64,000 bases of DNA from Marinibacterium sp050389775 (GCF_050389775.1 NZ_CP177147.1:1-64000); one strand, 5' to 3'; numbered from the stretch's first letter, positions 26,622 through 35,337 are shown. The notes: generated from the letters alone by a model not told the origin. A program made the numbers and translations.

Positions 26622-27473
26622 CTACGCCACCTGAACCCGCCGGCGATAGGCCGTCGGCGTCTCGCCCATCCGCGCGCGGAACCGGCGCGAGAAATAGGAC
26701 GGGTCGGCATAGGACAGGCGAAAGGCGATCTCGGCCAGGGGCAGGCGGGTAAAGGCGATCAGCCGGCAGGCCTCGGTCATCGTCGCGGTTTCCAGGTAGG
26801 CCGTCAGGCTGGCCCCCGTCGCCCCGCGCACCACGCGGTTCAGGTGCCCGGTCGTCACATGCAGGGCCAGCGCGTAATCGCGGGCCGTCCAGCCTTCGGC
26901 CAGGTGGGCGGCGATCAGCGCGTCAAGCCGCTGCAATTGGCCGCCGCCGCCCGGCGCGCCGGGCTCGGGGCGTTCGGTCTCGTCGGCCAGGGTGGCCAGC
27001 AGGGCATGGGCCAGCGCCACAAGGCGTTGTGCGCGAAATGTGCCAGAGGTGGCATAGGCCTCGGTCATCTCGGTGATCAGCCGCCCGATCCGGGGCGACA
27101 CCGCCCCGCGCCGGGGCGCGGCCAGCCAGGCCACGAAGGGTGGCGTCTTGGGGCCCATCCGCGTGACCACCGGCGAGGGAAAGGACAGCACCACCCCTTC
27201 GGTGCCCCGGGCGAAATCGAACCCATGCACCACTTGCGGCGGCACGTAGAGATAGGCTCCGGCCTGCAATCGCCCGGTTTCACCGTCCAGCTGCACCCGT
27301 GCTTCGCCCCGCTCGATGTGAAAGACCTGCGACATCTGGCGATGGCGATGCGCCGAGATCACCCAGCCGTGCAGGGCCGCCCGGTCGTGGATGCGTTCGC
27401 AATGCACCACGTCGGGAAAGGCCGTGGTTTCGCCGAACAGGGTGAAGACCGGGATGGATGCCGCCTGCGTCAT
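26622..27473 (-). CDS. pobR: AraC family regulator, PobR type
   Basis: A 283-residue regulator with an N-terminal cupin domain (IPVFTLFGETTAFPDVVHCERI, HRHRQMSQVFHIERGEARVQLDG, LYVPPQVVHGF) and a C-terminal AraC DNA-binding domain (ARDYALALHVTTGHLNRVVRGATG, then LAEIAFRLSYADPSYFSRRFRARMGETP). This layout and the divergent position beside pobA match PobR, the 4-hydroxybenzoate-responsive activator. Effector binding would be by the cupin domain. The ATG at 27473 is preferred since it starts just before the conserved SIPVFxL block; an ATG at 27509 would add 12 residues. Confidence 0.87.
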   Translation of the reverse strand: MTQAASIPVFTLFGETTAFPDVVHCERIHDRAALHGWVISAHRHRQMSQVFHIERGEARVQLDGETGRLQAGAYLYVPPQVVHGFDFARGTEGVVLSFPSPVVTRMGPKTPPFVAWLAAPRRGAVSPRIGRLITEMTEAYATSGTFRAQRLVALAHALLATLADETERPEPGAPGGGGQLQRLDALIAAHLAEGWTARDYALALHVTTGHLNRVVRGATGASLTAYLETATMTEACRLIAFTRLPLAEIAFRLSYADPSYFSRRFRARMGETPTAYRRRVQVA

Positions 27474-27572
27474 GCCCGAAAAGTACCAGTCATTGCCGCC
27501 CGCGTCCATTCGCCCCGCCCCGGTCCGCCCCTATTGTCGCCAGACACCGACCCGGCTTGAGGAGGACCCCGG

Positions 27573-28751
27573 ATGCAGGACATGTCGACCCAGGTGGCCA
27601 TCATCGGCGGCGGGCCTTCGGGGCTGTTGCTGTCGCAGCTGCTGAACCGGGCCGGGATCGAAACCGTCGTGCTTGAACGCGCGACCCGGGCGCATGTGCT
27701 GGGCCGCATCCGGGCGGGCATCCTGGAATGGGGCACCGTCGAGTTGCTCCGCGAGGCCGGTGTCGGCGCGCGGATGGACGCCCGGGGCATCTCCCATGAC
27801 GGCTGTTACCTGACCGACGAAGACCTGATGGTACACATCGATTTCCGCGCGCTGACTGGGCGCAGCGTCATGGTCTATGGCCAGACCGAGGTCACGGCCG
27901 ACCTGTATTCGGCCCAGGACGCGCTTGGCACGACCATCCTGCACGAGGTTTCAGAGGTCGAGATCCACGACCTCGACAGTACCCGGTCGCATGTGACCTT
28001 TACCCATGACGGTCAGCGCAAGCGGCTGAGCTGTCTCTATGTCGCGGGTTGCGACGGGTTTCACGGCGTGTCGCGCAAGACCATCCCCGAAGACCGGCGC
28101 CGGGCCTTCGAACGGGTCTATCCCTTTGGCTGGCTGGGCATCCTGTCGGAAACCCCGCCGGTCCATGACGAGCTGATCTATTCCAATTCGCCGCGCGGCT
28201 TTGCCCTGGCCTCGATGCGCAGCGAGATGCTGGTGCGCTATTACGTGCAGGTGCCGCTGTCGGACCGGGTCGAGGATTGGTCAGACGACAGGTTCTGGGA
28301 CGAGTTCTCGGCCCGGCTGCCGTCGGATGCGGCCGCCCGGCTGGTCACCGGGCCGTCGATCGAAAAGAGCATCGCGCCGCTGCGCAGCTTCGTGTCCGAG
28401 CCGCTGCGCTGGGGCAACCTGTTCCTGGTGGGGGACAGTGCCCATATCGTGCCGCCGACCGGGGCCAAGGGGCTGAACCTGGCGGCCTCGGATGTCTATT
28501 ACCTGCATGACGCGCTGATCCGGGCGATCCGGGGCCAGGGCACCACGGGGATCGATGGCTATTCAGAGCGGGCCCTGGCGCGGATCTGGAAGGCCATGCG
28601 GTTCAGCTGGCAGATGACGACGATGCTGCACCGGTTCGATGGCGAAGATGCCTTTGCGGCCCAGATGCGCAAGGCAACGCTGGATCACCTGGCCCAGTCC
28701 GAAACCGCCCGGCGCGAGCTGGCCGAGAATTACATCGGCCTGCCGTACTGA
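27573..28751 (+). CDS. pobA: 4-hydroxybenzoate 3-monooxygenase
   Basis: A 392-residue FAD-dependent hydroxylase, the usual length for PobA. The FAD dinucleotide site is IIGGGPSG at residues 10 to 17, followed by VVLERA; the DG motif is YVAGCDGFHG, and the second FAD motif is LVGDSAHIVPPTGAKGLNLA. RAGILEWGTVELLREAGVG and the C-terminal ENYIGLPY are PobA hallmarks. It converts 4-hydroxybenzoate to protocatechuate with NADPH and oxygen. GGAGG sits upstream of the ATG. No protocatechuate dioxygenase or pca genes are in the window, so the next step is encoded elsewhere. It is divergent from pobR. Confidence 0.95.
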   Translation: MQDMSTQVAIIGGGPSGLLLSQLLNRAGIETVVLERATRAHVLGRIRAGILEWGTVELLREAGVGARMDARGISHDGCYLTDEDLMVHIDFRALTGRSVMVYGQTEVTADLYSAQDALGTTILHEVSEVEIHDLDSTRSHVTFTHDGQRKRLSCLYVAGCDGFHGVSRKTIPEDRRRAFERVYPFGWLGILSETPPVHDELIYSNSPRGFALASMRSEMLVRYYVQVPLSDRVEDWSDDRFWDEFSARLPSDAAARLVTGPSIEKSIAPLRSFVSEPLRWGNLFLVGDSAHIVPPTGAKGLNLAASDVYYLHDALIRAIRGQGTTGIDGYSERALARIWKAMRFSWQMTTMLHRFDGEDAFAAQMRKATLDHLAQSETARRELAENYIGLPY

Positions 28752-28767
28752 AGCCCGGGCCGTTGGG

Positions 28768-28795
28768 CCGGCCCCGATCCGATGACCGGGGCCGG
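28768..28795. terminator. shared terminator hairpin between pobA and the serine hydrolase gene
   Basis: CCGGCCCCG (28768-28776) pairs with CGGGGCCGG (28787-28795) in the short gap between the two convergent genes. It could serve both directions; no T run is seen. Confidence 0.5.
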
Positions 28796-28807
28796 AGACA
28801 GGCCGGT

Positions 28808-29914
28808 TCAGCGCGGGGCCAGTTCGGCGATCAGGTCGTTGGCGACAACGGCCATGGCCGGGCTGGCGGCAAAGTTGAACTGGTTGATGGCCATGAACAC
28901 GCCGACCCCGCGCGCCGGGGCAAAGGCCGTATAGCTGAAGATCCCGTCGGCCCCGCCGGCCTTTTGCAGGATCAGCGGCCGGTCGCCTTCGGGCATCATG
29001 ACGACCCAGCCCAGGCCGATGGCATCCATGTGCCCGGATTCGTCCATGCCATAGGCCGGGTCACGCCCGTCGCGCATGGCCCAGGGCGCATGGCTGATGG
29101 CCTGCATCTCGGCGGTGTCGGCATCGAATGCGCCCAGGTTCCATTGCAGGTAGCGCACCATGTCGTTGGCCGTCGTCCGCAGCGACGAGGCACCGCCCCG
29201 GTTGGGCACGAAGGTGGCGAAATCGATCGGATTGCCGTTCCAGTCGTAGCCGGTCATGACATTGTCGCCCTCGGCCAGGTCATAGCCGGTGTTGGGCAGG
29301 CCGATCGGGTCCAGCACCAGTTCCTGCAGCACCTCGGGGTAGGGCTTGCCTGCGATGTTGCCCAGGGCCATGCCCAGCAGGTCGAAACCGACGTTGGAAT
29401 AAAGGATGCCCTGGCCCGGGGTGAACAGCAGCGGGTCATCGGCCAGGTTGGCGGCAAAGGACGCGTCGCTGTACTTGTCGATGCCGTCCAGTTCGTCCAG
29501 CTCGCGGGGCAGGCCGCTGGAATGGGTGGCCAGGTCGACCAGCCGGATCCGGGCGCCATCGCGTTCGGGCAGGGCATCGTAGACACCGGCAATGGGGCCG
29601 GGCACGTCGGTCAGCTGGGCCGCGCCGTCGGCAACGAGATGGGCCAGCGACAGGCCGGTGAAGGTCTTGGTCAGCGATCCGACCCCGACCTGGGTGTCGC
29701 CATCTGGGGTGATGCCGCTGCCGATGGCCGTTTCGCCAAAGCCGTAGACCACGCTGTCATCGCCGCGCACGACGGCAATGACCAGGCCGGGCACGCCGGT
29801 GTCGATCTGGAAGATCTGGGCGGTGAAGGCCACTGTGTCTTCCAGCAGGGAATCGGCCAGCGCCGGGCCGGCGCCGAGCGCGGCCAGGGACATGGCGGTG
29901 ATCAGGTGTTTCAT
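28808..29914 (-). CDS. secreted serine hydrolase, class C beta-lactamase/DD-peptidase fold
   Basis: A 368-residue penicillin-binding-like protein. A signal peptide of about 20 residues ends at ALA. The active-site motifs are S80-L-T-K83 (VGSLTKTF), Y172-S-N174 (LYSNVGF) and a KAG triad late in the chain (LQKAGGADG), as in AmpC/AmpH and the EstB/Pab87-type enzymes. It would act in the periplasm on peptidoglycan peptides, D-amino-acid amides or esters. There is no ampR-like gene next to it, so inducible beta-lactamase is unlikely. The gene is transcribed alone and converges on pobA. Confidence 0.87.
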   Translation of the reverse strand: MKHLITAMSLAALGAGPALADSLLEDTVAFTAQIFQIDTGVPGLVIAVVRGDDSVVYGFGETAIGSGITPDGDTQVGVGSLTKTFTGLSLAHLVADGAAQLTDVPGPIAGVYDALPERDGARIRLVDLATHSSGLPRELDELDGIDKYSDASFAANLADDPLLFTPGQGILYSNVGFDLLGMALGNIAGKPYPEVLQELVLDPIGLPNTGYDLAEGDNVMTGYDWNGNPIDFATFVPNRGGASSLRTTANDMVRYLQWNLGAFDADTAEMQAISHAPWAMRDGRDPAYGMDESGHMDAIGLGWVVMMPEGDRPLILQKAGGADGIFSYTAFAPARGVGVFMAINQFNFAASPAMAVVANDLIAELAPR

Positions 29915-29950
29915 GGGGTCTCCAATTCGGTCGTGCGGTCGTGCATGGGA

Positions 29951-30340
29951 TCAACGGATCCGGGGCCAGCGGCCGGTTGCGGGTTGGGTTGCGAAAGGCG
30001 GGGGCCGTCGCGGGGTCTTGGCCTGGCTGGACGGGGCGGGGCGGGTCATGGCGGGGCGAATATCCTGCCAAAAGGCATGCCACGCCCCCCGATGGCAAGC
30101 CCGCAGGGGCACCGGGGCGGCCTCGCGCACCAGCAGGCGCAGGATGCGCAGGGTTACCAGCGCTAGGGGCAGCAGGGCCGCCAGGATGGCCAGGATCATC
30201 GCCGGCCAGGACGGGCCGGCATGTGACAGCAGCAGGATGGCCAGCGTGGCGACCACCAGCGCCAGCGGCCCGGACAGGCGTGAGGAGCTGGGCGGCGGCC
30301 GGTCGGGCGGCGCGGGTTGGCCGGGGTCCTCGGGGCTCAT
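29951..30340 (-). CDS. possible small membrane protein, unknown
   Basis: A 129-residue open frame with a Pro-rich N terminus (MSPEDPGQPAPPDRPPPSSS), two adjacent hydrophobic segments at about residues 24 to 45 and 46 to 70 (LALVVATLAILLLSHAG and PAMILAILAALLPLALVTLRILRLL) and a basic tail. The membrane segments argue for coding, but the start has no good ribosome binding site and overlapping frames on both strands are also open. I do not recognise a family. It lies in the otherwise empty 772-base stretch between the serine hydrolase and the toxin-antitoxin genes. Confidence 0.4.
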   Translation of the reverse strand: MSPEDPGQPAPPDRPPPSSSRLSGPLALVVATLAILLLSHAGPSWPAMILAILAALLPLALVTLRILRLLVREAAPVPLRACHRGAWHAFWQDIRPAMTRPAPSSQAKTPRRPPPFATQPATGRWPRIR

Positions 30341-30660
30341 GGCCAGCGATCCGCGACAGGTGACGTCCCGCGGGCCGGCAACAGGCGGCGGGCCGCGGCA
30401 CCTGGGCGCAACACATGCTGATCCGGGGTCATCCCTGGGGTTCCTCCTGCCGACCCCGCAGCCCTTGCGCGACCTTCGCGCAAAGGCTCGGCCCTCGGCC
30501 CCCCGGGATCAAGCCGGGGCAGGTGTGGGAGCGGTTCAATTTCGGTATAACGCCCGTCATCGGGCATTGGCGGCCGGAGCCGGCCCATCGAGGTGGCGTT
30601 CCCCGGGGCGCCATGCGGGGCGATGCATTCAGGTGGCCTTTACTTTCGGGCCATATGACC
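30341..30660. other. intergenic stretch without a supported gene
   Basis: Open frames here are short, low-complexity Arg/Pro/Gly shadows with no family marks. The part nearest the antitoxin gene is likely its promoter. I see no RNA gene or repeat apart from the CATATG pair listed separately. Confidence 0.4.
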
Positions 30661-30666
30661 CATATG
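30652..30666. promoter_or_regulatory. candidate operator of the Xre-RES toxin-antitoxin genes
   Basis: Two CATATG palindromes at 30652-30657 and 30661-30666 are separated by ACC, making a compact dyad 20 bases before the antitoxin start codon. Autorepression by the Xre antitoxin at such a site is normal for this family; binding here is inferred. Confidence 0.45.
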
Positions 30667-30686
30667 ATGCCTCAAGGAGCAACGCC

Positions 30687-31076
30687 ATGCAGATCACCGC
30701 CCCCACCCGTGACAGCGCCGACATCACAGCCATCGCGCTCAAGGCCTATGCCCGCGCGGTCGAGGCCTGGGACCTGTCGGTGCGCGAGGCCGCCGGGCTG
30801 GCCGACATGTCCGAAAGCACCTGGAAACGCGCGCGCAAACCCGGTTTCAAGGGCGAGCTGACCAAGGACCAGATGCTGCGCCTGTCGGCCGTCATCGGCA
30901 TCTACAAGGCGCTCGAACTCTACTTCTCGGAACCGCTGTCGCGCAGCTGGCTGTCGCGGCCCAATGCCGGGCCCTTGTTCGGCGGCGCCCGGCCGATCGA
31001 CGTGGCCATCGACGGCGGCTTGCCCCAGATCCTGGGCATCCGCACCCATCTCGATGCCCTGCGGGGTGGCGCGTGA
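30687..31076 (+). CDS. Xre/MbcA/ParS-type antitoxin
   Basis: A 129-residue antitoxin of the MbcA/ParS/Xre (DUF2384) family. Residues 10 to 70 form an Xre-like helix-turn-helix (AVEAWDLSVREAAGLADMSESTWKRAR), and the C-terminal toxin-binding part reads LELYFSEPLSRSWLSRPNAGPLFGGARPIDVAIDGGLPQILGIRTHLDALRGG, with the family PNxGPLFGGxxPxDxxxxGG motif. It should bind and silence the RES toxin and repress the operon. AAGGAG six bases upstream sets the ATG. Its stop overlaps the toxin start as GTGA. Confidence 0.92.
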   Translation: MQITAPTRDSADITAIALKAYARAVEAWDLSVREAAGLADMSESTWKRARKPGFKGELTKDQMLRLSAVIGIYKALELYFSEPLSRSWLSRPNAGPLFGGARPIDVAIDGGLPQILGIRTHLDALRGGA

Positions 31077-31768
31077 AATCGACAAGCCTGTCGGTCCGGG
31101 GCCTGATCCGCCTTCTGCCCGCCACCTACCACAAGCCGCCGGTCCTGCGCGGGCTGGTCGACAGCGATGACGAGGCCGAGATCCTGGCCGAAATCGAAGG
31201 CATGACCAGCGCCCGGCTGGTCGCCGAACGCGGCCGCAGCCCGCACCTGGATTCCCGCGAACTGGCCTGGCACCGGCGCAAGGCCGACCTGCGGGTCTAT
31301 GGCAACAGCCATGTCAACGCGGCCTTCACCTATACCCGCGCAGGAGGCAACCGGTTCAACGGCGCCGGGCGGGGGGCCTGGTATTGCGCCTGGGATGTCA
31401 TGGTCTCGATTGCCGAGGTGGCCTTTCACCGCACGCGCGAGCTGGGCTATGCCGGCCATTTCCACGACACCGCGCGTTATGTCGAGCTGCATGCCGATTT
31501 CATCGGCGACTTCGACGACATGACCGACACGCCCGACCATGATGCGCTGCATCCCGATCCGGCGGTGGGTTATCCCGCAGGCCAGGCCCTGGCCGACGGG
31601 CTGCGCCGGGCCGGGTCGCGCGGGTTGATCTATCCGTCGGTGCGCGCGCCCGACGGCCACTGCCTGGTCTGTTTCGACCCCGGGGCCATCCAGAACGTGC
31701 GGCCCGGCGCGTCCTGGGACCTGGGCTGGGACGGCACGCCGGATTACTCGGTCACCCAGGTGGCCTGA
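31073..31768 (+). CDS. RES domain toxin (NAD+-degrading)
   Basis: A 231-residue RES-domain protein. The domain runs from about residue 70 to 205, with R94 in GGNRFNGAGRGAWYCA, E115 in SIAEVAFHR, and the late SRGLIYPSVRAPDGHCLVCFDP block. RES toxins act on NAD+ (phosphorylase or transferase activity) and stop growth when free of antitoxin. The gene starts with GTG at 31073 overlapping the antitoxin TGA, the typical order antitoxin then toxin. It converges on the amidohydrolase gene with only 6 bases between stops. The pair is complete and appears intact. Confidence 0.92.
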   Translation: MKSTSLSVRGLIRLLPATYHKPPVLRGLVDSDDEAEILAEIEGMTSARLVAERGRSPHLDSRELAWHRRKADLRVYGNSHVNAAFTYTRAGGNRFNGAGRGAWYCAWDVMVSIAEVAFHRTRELGYAGHFHDTARYVELHADFIGDFDDMTDTPDHDALHPDPAVGYPAGQALADGLRRAGSRGLIYPSVRAPDGHCLVCFDPGAIQNVRPGASWDLGWDGTPDYSVTQVA

Positions 31769-31774
31769 GCCGGC

Positions 31775-33325
31775 TCAGCCCGGTTCGGCAATCCGCGAGT
31801 AGCGATAGGGCCGATAGCTGTCGCCCAGCCCGCCGGCCCGCAGATCCGCTTCGAGATGGGGCATCAGGGCGGCCACCATGTCGCGGTTGCGCTGTTCCTG
31901 CGGGCTGGGCGGCATGGCCAGCCGGTCCCGCAGTTCGTCCAGCACGGCCGCCCGGTCGATCCGCGTGACCCGGCCGCCATCGACGACCATCTCGCCGTCG
32001 ACAAAGACCTTGTCGATCGCCCCGCGCACCAGTCGGTGCAGCACGGTGTCGACCAGCGGCGTGGCCGGATCGACCAGCGGCCGTTCCAGCGCCGCCCGGT
32101 CGATCAGCACGACATCCGCCCGGTAGCCCGGCTGCAACCGCCCGACCTGGCCGCCGAACCCGGCGGTGCGCGCGCCATGTTCGGTGGCGGCCTGCAGGAC
32201 CTCGGCGGCCTCGATCCGGCGGTTGAACAGGCCGGTCTCGCGGTGCAGGGCCCAGACCAGCTTCATCTCGACGCTCATGTCGCGGTCGTCCAGCAGGTTC
32301 GACTGGTCGATGCCCAGGGCCACGGGAATGCCCCGCTCGACCATGGCGTTGACCGGCGCGATGCCGCTGCCCAGGCGCAGGCCCGAGCTGGCATTGTGGC
32401 AGACCGAACAGCCGCATTCGGCCAAGAGGTCGAGATCGGCCGCGCTGGTCCAGTTGCCGTGGCCCAGGGTCAGGTCGGGGCCCAGGCAGCCCAGCCGGTG
32501 CAGGTGTTCGACGGCCGAACAGCCATAGTGGCGCCGGGCATAGGCGGCCTGGCGTTCGGTTTCGACCAGGTGCATGTGCAGCTGTGCCCCGGCCGCGCGG
32601 GCGGTTTCAAAGATCATCTGCAGGCTGTCGTCGCTGCACCAATGCAGGTTGGCCGGGGCCAGGTTCAGGCGCACCTTCTCCGGCGCGCGCGCCTGCCAAC
32701 GGGCGCGCAGGTCGCGGAAGAAGGTCATGTAATCGGCCGTCGGCACGCGGCTGGCGGCCAGCTGGGTGCTGAGCCACCCGCGCAGGGCCGGGTCGAGCCG
32801 GTCGAGCAGCGCCGCATCCGGGCCATAGCCCATGACATTGCGGTCGCGCATCATGAAGGAATAGCCAGCGCGCATGCCGATCTCGCCATAGGCGCCCAGC
32901 ACGGCATCGGACGTGGTCATCCACTCCTCGGGCCCGCCGGCCATGCCGGAATGGATGTGGTGCACGGTTGTCGTGCCGCTTTCCAGCATCTCGATGGCCG
33001 AATAGAGCGTGTCCAGCCGGGGCGGGATCGGGCGCATGGCACGGAATTGGGGCAGCCACAGTTCCAGCGGCGCAAAGGGCACGCCCTGCATCAGGGGTGT
33101 CACGCCGAAATGGTGGTGGGCGTTGACCAGGCCGGGAATGGCGATCTGGCCCGGCCCGCCATGGCGCGGCAGGTCAGGGTTCGCGGCGGCCAGCCGGTCC
33201 AGCGGGGCGATCTCGGCGATTTGGCCGGCGGCAACGCGGATGGCCATGTCGTGGCGCAGCTCGGCCTGGCCTTCGGGCGACGTGCCGCACAGGATGGCCC
33301 CGGCCTGGATCAGGCAGTCCGTCAT
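31775..33325 (-). CDS. amidohydrolase/deaminase family protein (AtzB/guanine deaminase-like)
   Basis: A 516-residue amidohydrolase. The metal site is intact: H70 and H72 in LVNAHHHFG, the LHMHLVETERQAAYA block, H in LTLGHGNWTS and D in ALGIDQSNLLDD. The architecture is that of chlorohydrolases, S-adenosylhomocysteine deaminases and hydroxyatrazine-type enzymes. It probably removes an amino or substituted amino group from a ring compound. Its own promoter is in the 365-base gap upstream. It stands alone between the toxin gene and the ThDP enzyme operon, so nothing nearby fixes the substrate. Confidence 0.83.
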   Translation of the reverse strand: MTDCLIQAGAILCGTSPEGQAELRHDMAIRVAAGQIAEIAPLDRLAAANPDLPRHGGPGQIAIPGLVNAHHHFGVTPLMQGVPFAPLELWLPQFRAMRPIPPRLDTLYSAIEMLESGTTTVHHIHSGMAGGPEEWMTTSDAVLGAYGEIGMRAGYSFMMRDRNVMGYGPDAALLDRLDPALRGWLSTQLAASRVPTADYMTFFRDLRARWQARAPEKVRLNLAPANLHWCSDDSLQMIFETARAAGAQLHMHLVETERQAAYARRHYGCSAVEHLHRLGCLGPDLTLGHGNWTSAADLDLLAECGCSVCHNASSGLRLGSGIAPVNAMVERGIPVALGIDQSNLLDDRDMSVEMKLVWALHRETGLFNRRIEAAEVLQAATEHGARTAGFGGQVGRLQPGYRADVVLIDRAALERPLVDPATPLVDTVLHRLVRGAIDKVFVDGEMVVDGGRVTRIDRAAVLDELRDRLAMPPSPQEQRNRDMVAALMPHLEADLRAGGLGDSYRPYRYSRIAEPG

Positions 33326-33545
33326 GCCGCAGTGCCGGCGAACGGGCGGAAGAAGGTGAAGCGGTCTGTCATGGCGGCGGGTCTTTCGGTGGTTCGGCAG
33401 GTCCGGTCACCATATGGCCCCGGGCCGGGGCCACCAACGCCCGGGGCGAAGCCCACCGGCCAACCGCCCGGATCGGCGGCCCGTACATGGGGGTATTGCC
33501 GCAAAATCCGGCGGTTGGCGGGCGCTGAACCAGGAGGCCGCCATT

Positions 33546-33588
33546 GCCCGCGTTGGCGCGGGCGGGTTTTAACATAAGTCTCATTATG
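33546..33588. promoter_or_regulatory. hairpin with T run and adjacent dyad upstream of the amidohydrolase gene
   Basis: The gap 33326-33690 has no gene. It holds GCCCGCG-TTGG-CGCGGGC (33546-33563) followed by GGG and TTTT, a terminator-like shape on the plus strand with no plus-strand gene before it, and then the dyad CATAA-N6-TTATG at 33573-33588, which may be an operator for the minus-strand amidohydrolase. Confidence 0.35.
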
Positions 33589-33656
33589 GGGAGGCGGCCC
33601 GCCACACTTGCCCTGCCGGCAACAAAAGCCGCAGTTCGGGTATCGCTCGCCGGACA

Positions 33657-33685
33657 GGCGCCGCCCGGTTGATCCGGGCGGCGCC
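33657..33685 (-). terminator. 12-base perfect hairpin after the ThDP enzyme gene
   Basis: GGCGCCGCCCGG (33657-33668) and CCGGGCGGCGCC (33674-33685) form a perfect 12-base stem around a 5-base loop (ATCAA in the direction of transcription), 5 bases past the stop. No U tract follows. Confidence 0.55.
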
Positions 33686-33690
33686 GCGTT

Positions 33691-35337
33691 TCAGGTGTTT
33701 TCCAGCCGCAGCTTGGGCGACAGCGCCGCCGGATCGAGCCGCAGGTGCAGGATGGACGGCAGCTTGCTGGCCCGCGCCTCTTCCAGCGCCCCGGCGAAAT
33801 CGCCGGTGGCCGTCACCGTCGCGCCGAACCCGCCGTAGCTGCGGGCCAGCGCCGCGAAATCGGGATTGGCCAGCGCCGTGCCCGACGGCCGGCCGGGATA
33901 GTTGCGCTGCTGGTGCATGCGGATCGTGCCATACATGCCATTGTCGCAGACCAGCACGATCACGTTGGCCCCGCGTTCACAGGCCACGCCGAATTCCTGC
34001 ATGACCATCTGGAAACAGCCATCTCCGGCCAGGCAGATGACCTCGCGCTCGGGATGGTGCAGCTTGGCCGACACGGCCGCCGGCAGGCCATAACCCATTG
34101 AGCCAGAGGTCGGCGCCAGCTGGGTGCGCCAGCCGCGATAGCGGTAGTAGCGGTGCAGCCAGGCCGAGTAATTGCCTGCCCCGTTGGTCAGGATGGCATC
34201 GTCGGGCAGCGCCGCGTTGAGATGGGCAATGACCTGTTCCATCTTCAGCGCCCCGGGGGTTTCCTCGGGCTGCTGCCAGGCCTCGTAGCTGGCCCGGGCC
34301 TCGGTCACCCAGGTGCCGCCATCGCGTTGGCGGGCGGCGGCGGCCAGCTGGCGCACCACCGGGCCGGGCTGGCCGACCACGGCCAGTTCGGGGCGATAGA
34401 CCCGGCCGATCTCGGACGGGTCGGCATGGATGTGGATCAGCGCCTGGCGGGTGACCGGCGGGGTCAGCAGCGTGTAGCCCGAGGTGGTCATCTCGCCCAG
34501 GCGGGTGCCCAGGGCCAGGATCACGTCGGCATCGCGCACCCGCTGGGCCAGCGCCGGGTTGATGCCGATGCCCACGTCGCCGACATAGTTCGGATGGCGG
34601 TTGTCCAGGAAATCCTGGCAGCGGAAGGACGCGCCGACCGGCAGGCCCATGGTCTCGGCGAACTCCCCCAGCGCCGTGGCGGCCTCGGCGCTCCAACTGG
34701 CGCCGCCGGCGATGACCAGCGGACGTTCCGCCGCGGCCAGCCGGTCGATCACCGCCGCGATGTCGCGCTCTGCGGCCTCGCCCGACGGCAGGGTGGCCGC
34801 CGGCACGGCCTGGCCGATGGCCGGGCCCGACAGCATGTCTTCGGGCAGGGCCAGAACCACCGGCCCGGGCCGGCCCGACTGGGCCACGTGAAAGGCATGG
34901 CTGACATATTCGGGGATGCGGTCGGCCCGGTCGATCTCGGCCACCCACTTGGCCAGGGGGCCGAACATGGCCCGGTAGTCGACCTCCTGAAAGGCCTCGC
35001 GGTCGCGCTGGTCGCTGGCCACCTGGCCGACGAACAGCACCATCGGCGTGCTGTCCTGGAAGGCCACGTGCACCCCGGCGCTGGCATTGGTCGCGCCCGG
35101 CCCGCGGGTGACAAAGGCCACGCCCGGCCGGCCGGTCAGCTTGCCCGCCGCTTCGGCCATGATCGCCGCGCCGCCTTCCTGGCGGGCGGTCACCACGTCG
35201 ATGTTGTTGTCGTAAAGCCCGTCAAGCGCCGCCAGGAAGCTTTCGCCGGGGATGGAAAACACCCGTTCGACCCCCTGCGCCACGAGGCAGTCGATCAGGA
35301 GGGCGCCGCCGTGGCGGACGGCCGTTGCTTGGTTCAT
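33691..35337 (-). CDS. thiamine diphosphate-binding enzyme, acetolactate synthase-like
   Basis: A 548-residue ThDP enzyme with the three usual domains: the N-terminal pyrimidine-binding domain with catalytic E54 (RQEGGAAIMAEAAGKLTG), the central domain (PLVIAGGASWSAEAATALGEF) and the C-terminal diphosphate/Mg domain with D439 and N466 (GDGCFQM to CDNGMYG). It would decarboxylate or carboligate a 2-oxo acid. Glyoxylate carboligase lacks the catalytic Glu, so that identity is unlikely. The gene follows the GntR gene by 13 bases and is divergent from a beta-hydroxyacid dehydrogenase and TRAP genes, which suggests a shared hydroxy-acid pathway. The start at 35337 lies at the usual distance before the domain. 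Confidence 0.85.
   Translation of the reverse strand: MNQATAVRHGGALLIDCLVAQGVERVFSIPGESFLAALDGLYDNNIDVVTARQEGGAAIMAEAAGKLTGRPGVAFVTRGPGATNASAGVHVAFQDSTPMVLFVGQVASDQRDREAFQEVDYRAMFGPLAKWVAEIDRADRIPEYVSHAFHVAQSGRPGPVVLALPEDMLSGPAIGQAVPAATLPSGEAAERDIAAVIDRLAAAERPLVIAGGASWSAEAATALGEFAETMGLPVGASFRCQDFLDNRHPNYVGDVGIGINPALAQRVRDADVILALGTRLGEMTTSGYTLLTPPVTRQALIHIHADPSEIGRVYRPELAVVGQPGPVVRQLAAAARQRDGGTWVTEARASYEAWQQPEETPGALKMEQVIAHLNAALPDDAILTNGAGNYSAWLHRYYRYRGWRTQLAPTSGSMGYGLPAAVSAKLHHPEREVICLAGDGCFQMVMQEFGVACERGANVIVLVCDNGMYGTIRMHQQRNYPGRPSGTALANPDFAALARSYGGFGATVTATGDFAGALEEARASKLPSILHLRLDPAALSPKLRLENT

Noticed and set aside
29778..30686. In-frame upstream extension of the antitoxin gene to a 432-codon frame
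   Set aside because: The real start at 30687 has AAGGAG and begins exactly at the antitoxin domain; the upstream part is low complexity.
33691..35337. Glyoxylate carboligase (gcl) next to tartronate semialdehyde reductase
   Set aside because: The ThDP enzyme keeps the catalytic Glu (E54) that glyoxylate carboligase lacks, and the dehydrogenase has an atypical substrate loop.
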